DNA of 64,000 nucleotides, taken from positions 3,157,733 to 3,221,732 of the forward strand of contig CP012157.1 in NCBI GenBank assembly GCA_001602455.1, written 5' to 3'. The stretch's first letter is position 1, and each line of letters starts with the position of its first letter. The position numbers and the translations under genes are program-made. Under the pieces are notes generated by a model. It did not search any database. It saw only the letters and a list, made by a program, of their open reading frames with translations, and was not told the origin of the DNA. Positions 62,499 through 64,000 of this stretch are shown here, piece by piece. Source of the stretch: Betaproteobacteria bacterium UKL13-2 (lineage in GTDB: Bacteria > Pseudomonadota > Gammaproteobacteria > Burkholderiales > Usitatibacteraceae).

Positions 62499-62553
62499 CC
62501 CGCAGCGGCTACTTCGTCGGCGGCAGCCCGCAGCGGCTACTTCTTCGTCGGCG
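62497..62553. repeat. 28-bp direct duplication at the mltA/dsbC 3' ends
   Basis: AGCCCGCAGCGGCTACTTC occurs at 62497-62515 and again at 62525-62543, each followed by a TTCGTCGGCG-like tail. The second copy includes the dsbC stop codon (62537-62539), and the first touches the mltA stop. Confidence 0.8.
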
Positions 62554-63295
62554 CGGCACTTGTAGGTGGCTGAGCCGCTGCGTTAGCGGCGCTCACGGCA
62601 GCAATTTTTGCCTCAATTGTCGCCAACGGAAGTGCGCCTGCAATACGCTCGCCGTCTTCGAAGAAGGTCGCGGGCGTGCCGTTTATTCTGAGCTTCTGAC
62701 CAAGCGCAACGTTTTGGTCAACCGGTGTTGTACAGTTCTGCGCGGCGGGCGCAGGTGGCTTGTCGCGCAGCATCCAATCCTGCCAAGCAGCACCTTTGTC
62801 CGGCGCACACCAAATCGCTTTAGATTTCACGAATGAGTCTTGCGCCAAGATCGGGTACAGGAACACATACACGGTGATATTGCTAAGCGTATTCAGATCG
62901 CTCTCAAATTTCTTGCAATAACCACACAGCGGGTCTTCAAAAATTGCGATGCGCCGAGAACCATTGCCACGGACAAGTTTGATTGCGTTTTCAAATGGCA
63001 GCTCGTCGAACTTGATGGCCGTGAGTTTGCTCAAGCGTGCGTCTGTGACGTTGGCACGAGTGGCGGTGTCGATCAAATTTCCCGTGACCACGAATGACGC
63101 TTTTTCATCGGTATAGAATATTCCTGTCCCGGTAAAGACTTCGAACAAGCTGCCATAGGTGGTCTTAGTAATGCGCTCTGTCTTGAGATCGGGAAATTTC
63201 TTGGCGAGTTCTTTCTTGACCTCGTCTGGATTTGCCTGCACGCCACATGACACCGCAAAAAACGCTGCCGCTAGCGCAATCAATATATTCTTCAT
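62537..63295 (-). CDS. dsbC: Thiol:disulfide isomerase DsbC
   Basis: 252 aa from ATG 63295 (MKNILIALAAA); the frame extends to 63352 but that reaches the ubiH gene end. A signal peptide (hydrophobic to ~20) precedes the dimerisation domain (ELAKKFPDLK, GIFYTDEKASFVVTGNLID). The thioredoxin domain has FEDPLCGYCKKF with CGYC at 124-127, and GTPATFF is the cis-Pro loop. A second Cys pair (AIWC, QNC) is also typical of DsbC. Family knowledge: isomerises wrong disulfides in the periplasm. The C-terminus is Ala/Thr-rich and ends beside a duplication. Confidence 0.94.
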   Translation of the reverse strand: MKNILIALAAAFFAVSCGVQANPDEVKKELAKKFPDLKTERITKTTYGSLFEVFTGTGIFYTDEKASFVVTGNLIDTATRANVTDARLSKLTAIKFDELPFENAIKLVRGNGSRRIAIFEDPLCGYCKKFESDLNTLSNITVYVFLYPILAQDSFVKSKAIWCAPDKGAAWQDWMLRDKPPAPAAQNCTTPVDQNVALGQKLRINGTPATFFEDGERIAGALPLATIEAKIAAVSAANAAAQPPTSAAPTKK

Positions 63296-63348
63296 TCGAT
63301 CAACCCAAATATAAAAGTTATTCTTGTCCACGCGCAACTCACCAAACG

Positions 63349-64000
63349 TCATGCTCGCACCGCAAAGTCAGTTGCGAGTCGCTTAATGGGTTTTGCCCAG
63401 TCAAAGATGCCGAAACCGTCACGTCTGACCCACTTTGACACAATATCGTTCCGCGAGAAAAGTGTGTGCAGACAATCGGTCGCTTCGCTGATAGCAACGG
63501 TTGCCTCAGCCCGCCCACGCGCATAGCGACGCAGCAATGCCTCGTCGCCGAGTCCGGCGAATGCTGATCGGTTTGCAAGGGTGTCGACCAAGATACGGAT
63601 GTCCCCGAACCCCAGATTCACGCCTTGACCCGCCATTGGATGCACCGCGTGTGCGGCATCACCGATCAACGCGAGGCTAGGCGCGACGCAACGATTGGCT
63701 AGACTGCGCTTCAGGGGCACCGCCTCGACGGGCGAGGCGAGCGTCAAACGGCCGAGCGTCCTTTTACCAGCGTGCGCAACGGCCTCAACAAAATCAGTCG
63801 ATACCCAATCGGGAAGCGACTTGGCAAATTGACTGCCGACCGACCACACGATCGATATTTGTCCACTCGGCAGCGGAAGGTAGGCAAGTATCCCCTCTGG
63901 GGTGAACCATTGTCTCGCCACATTGCCATGCGGATGCTGCGTATGGAAGTTGGCGATAATGCCGACGCTGTCATAGTCCTTGAGCGAAACATCGATCCCG
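63349..64000 (-). CDS. UbiH/VisC/COQ6-type FAD monooxygenase, C-terminal part
   Basis: The frame continues past 63921 to the window edge, so the 5' end is missing. Visible: HPHGNVARQWFTPEGILAYLPL (first ~20 residues of the substrate loop), then ALIGDAAHAVHPMAGQGVNL with GF-D-I, the second FAD-binding (GD) motif of the UbiH/COQ6 family. Family knowledge: class A flavoprotein hydroxylases of ubiquinone biosynthesis. dsbC lies 53 nt downstream. Which ring position it hydroxylates cannot be decided from this part. Confidence 0.9.
   Translation of the reverse strand, partial: GIDVSLKDYDSVGIIANFHTQHPHGNVARQWFTPEGILAYLPLPSGQISIVWSVGSQFAKSLPDWVSTDFVEAVAHAGKRTLGRLTLASPVEAVPLKRSLANRCVAPSLALIGDAAHAVHPMAGQGVNLGFGDIRILVDTLANRSAFAGLGDEALLRRYARGRAEATVAISEATDCLHTLFSRNDIVSKWVRRDGFGIFDWAKPIKRLATDFAVRA

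Noticed and set aside
1-64000. tRNA, rRNA, CRISPR arrays, transposases, phage genes
   Set aside because: Looked for tRNA T-arm patterns, direct repeats with unique spacers and IS-type proteins; none found. Detection by eye is not exhaustive for tRNAs.

Overview
The window is chromosomal DNA of a betaproteobacterium (Burkholderiales-like). The evidence is the gene neighbourhoods slt / NDUFA9-like SDR / GST / cca, rplM-rpsI / DUF6776-like / bactofilin / erpA, and rpe-gph-trpEGDC, together with an H-NS family protein, an orphan Bug receptor, a Gram-negative porin with a C-terminal Phe, UbiH and Coq7. GC looks moderate (mid-50s percent by eye). No tRNA, rRNA, CRISPR array, transposase or phage gene was seen, so this is core chromosome decorated with intergenic repeats. 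The species was not determined.

Layout. 1-5.5 kb (+): end of a lytic transglycosylase, an NDUFA9-like SDR, a GST, CCA-adding enzyme, quinone oxidoreductase and a Bug receptor. 5.6-9.5 kb: S10 carboxypeptidase (-), type B L31 and a GT39-like membrane protein (+). 9.6-13.5 kb (-): glycolate oxidase glcD-glcE-glcF. 13.6-20.1 kb: DUF456 protein, formate-THF ligase, DinB-like and NTF2-like proteins, EamA transporter and a periplasmic S9 peptidase. 20.3-22.7 kb (+): fRMsr, SDR and LysE-type exporter. 23.2-25.8 kb (-): an SPFH/GYF protein, a small membrane protein and a zinc-ribbon membrane protein. 26.1 kb: an H-NS-like protein.

26.9-47.7 kb is the centrepiece, all on the minus strand. A PsrA-like TetR regulator with a perfect PsrA-type operator over its own promoter is followed by FadE, a FadI/FadJ pair, an acyl-CoA synthetase, a thioesterase, a second pair (HAD-ECH protein plus thiolase), and then DUF1302, DUF1329, a YCF48/BNR protein and an MMPL/RND transporter. 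Together this looks like a uptake/trafficking-plus-beta-oxidation module for a long-chain or hydrophobic acyl substrate, with two complete alpha/beta sets.

48-64 kb (mostly -): a 43-aa basic protein, erpA, bactofilin, a coiled-coil membrane protein, rpsI-rplM, OsmC (+), coq7, a porin, then trpC-trpD-trpG-ltaE-trpE (a threonine aldolase gene sits inside the trp operon), gph, rpe, apaG (+), a 60-aa membrane protein, mltA (+), dsbC and the 3' part of a ubiH-like gene.

The most unusual non-coding content is two families of palindromic intergenic repeats. One is a 66-bp hairpin with five copies, two of them degenerate. The other is a ~135-bp near-identical inverted repeat with two full copies and one fragment. 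The two families lie next to each other at three loci.
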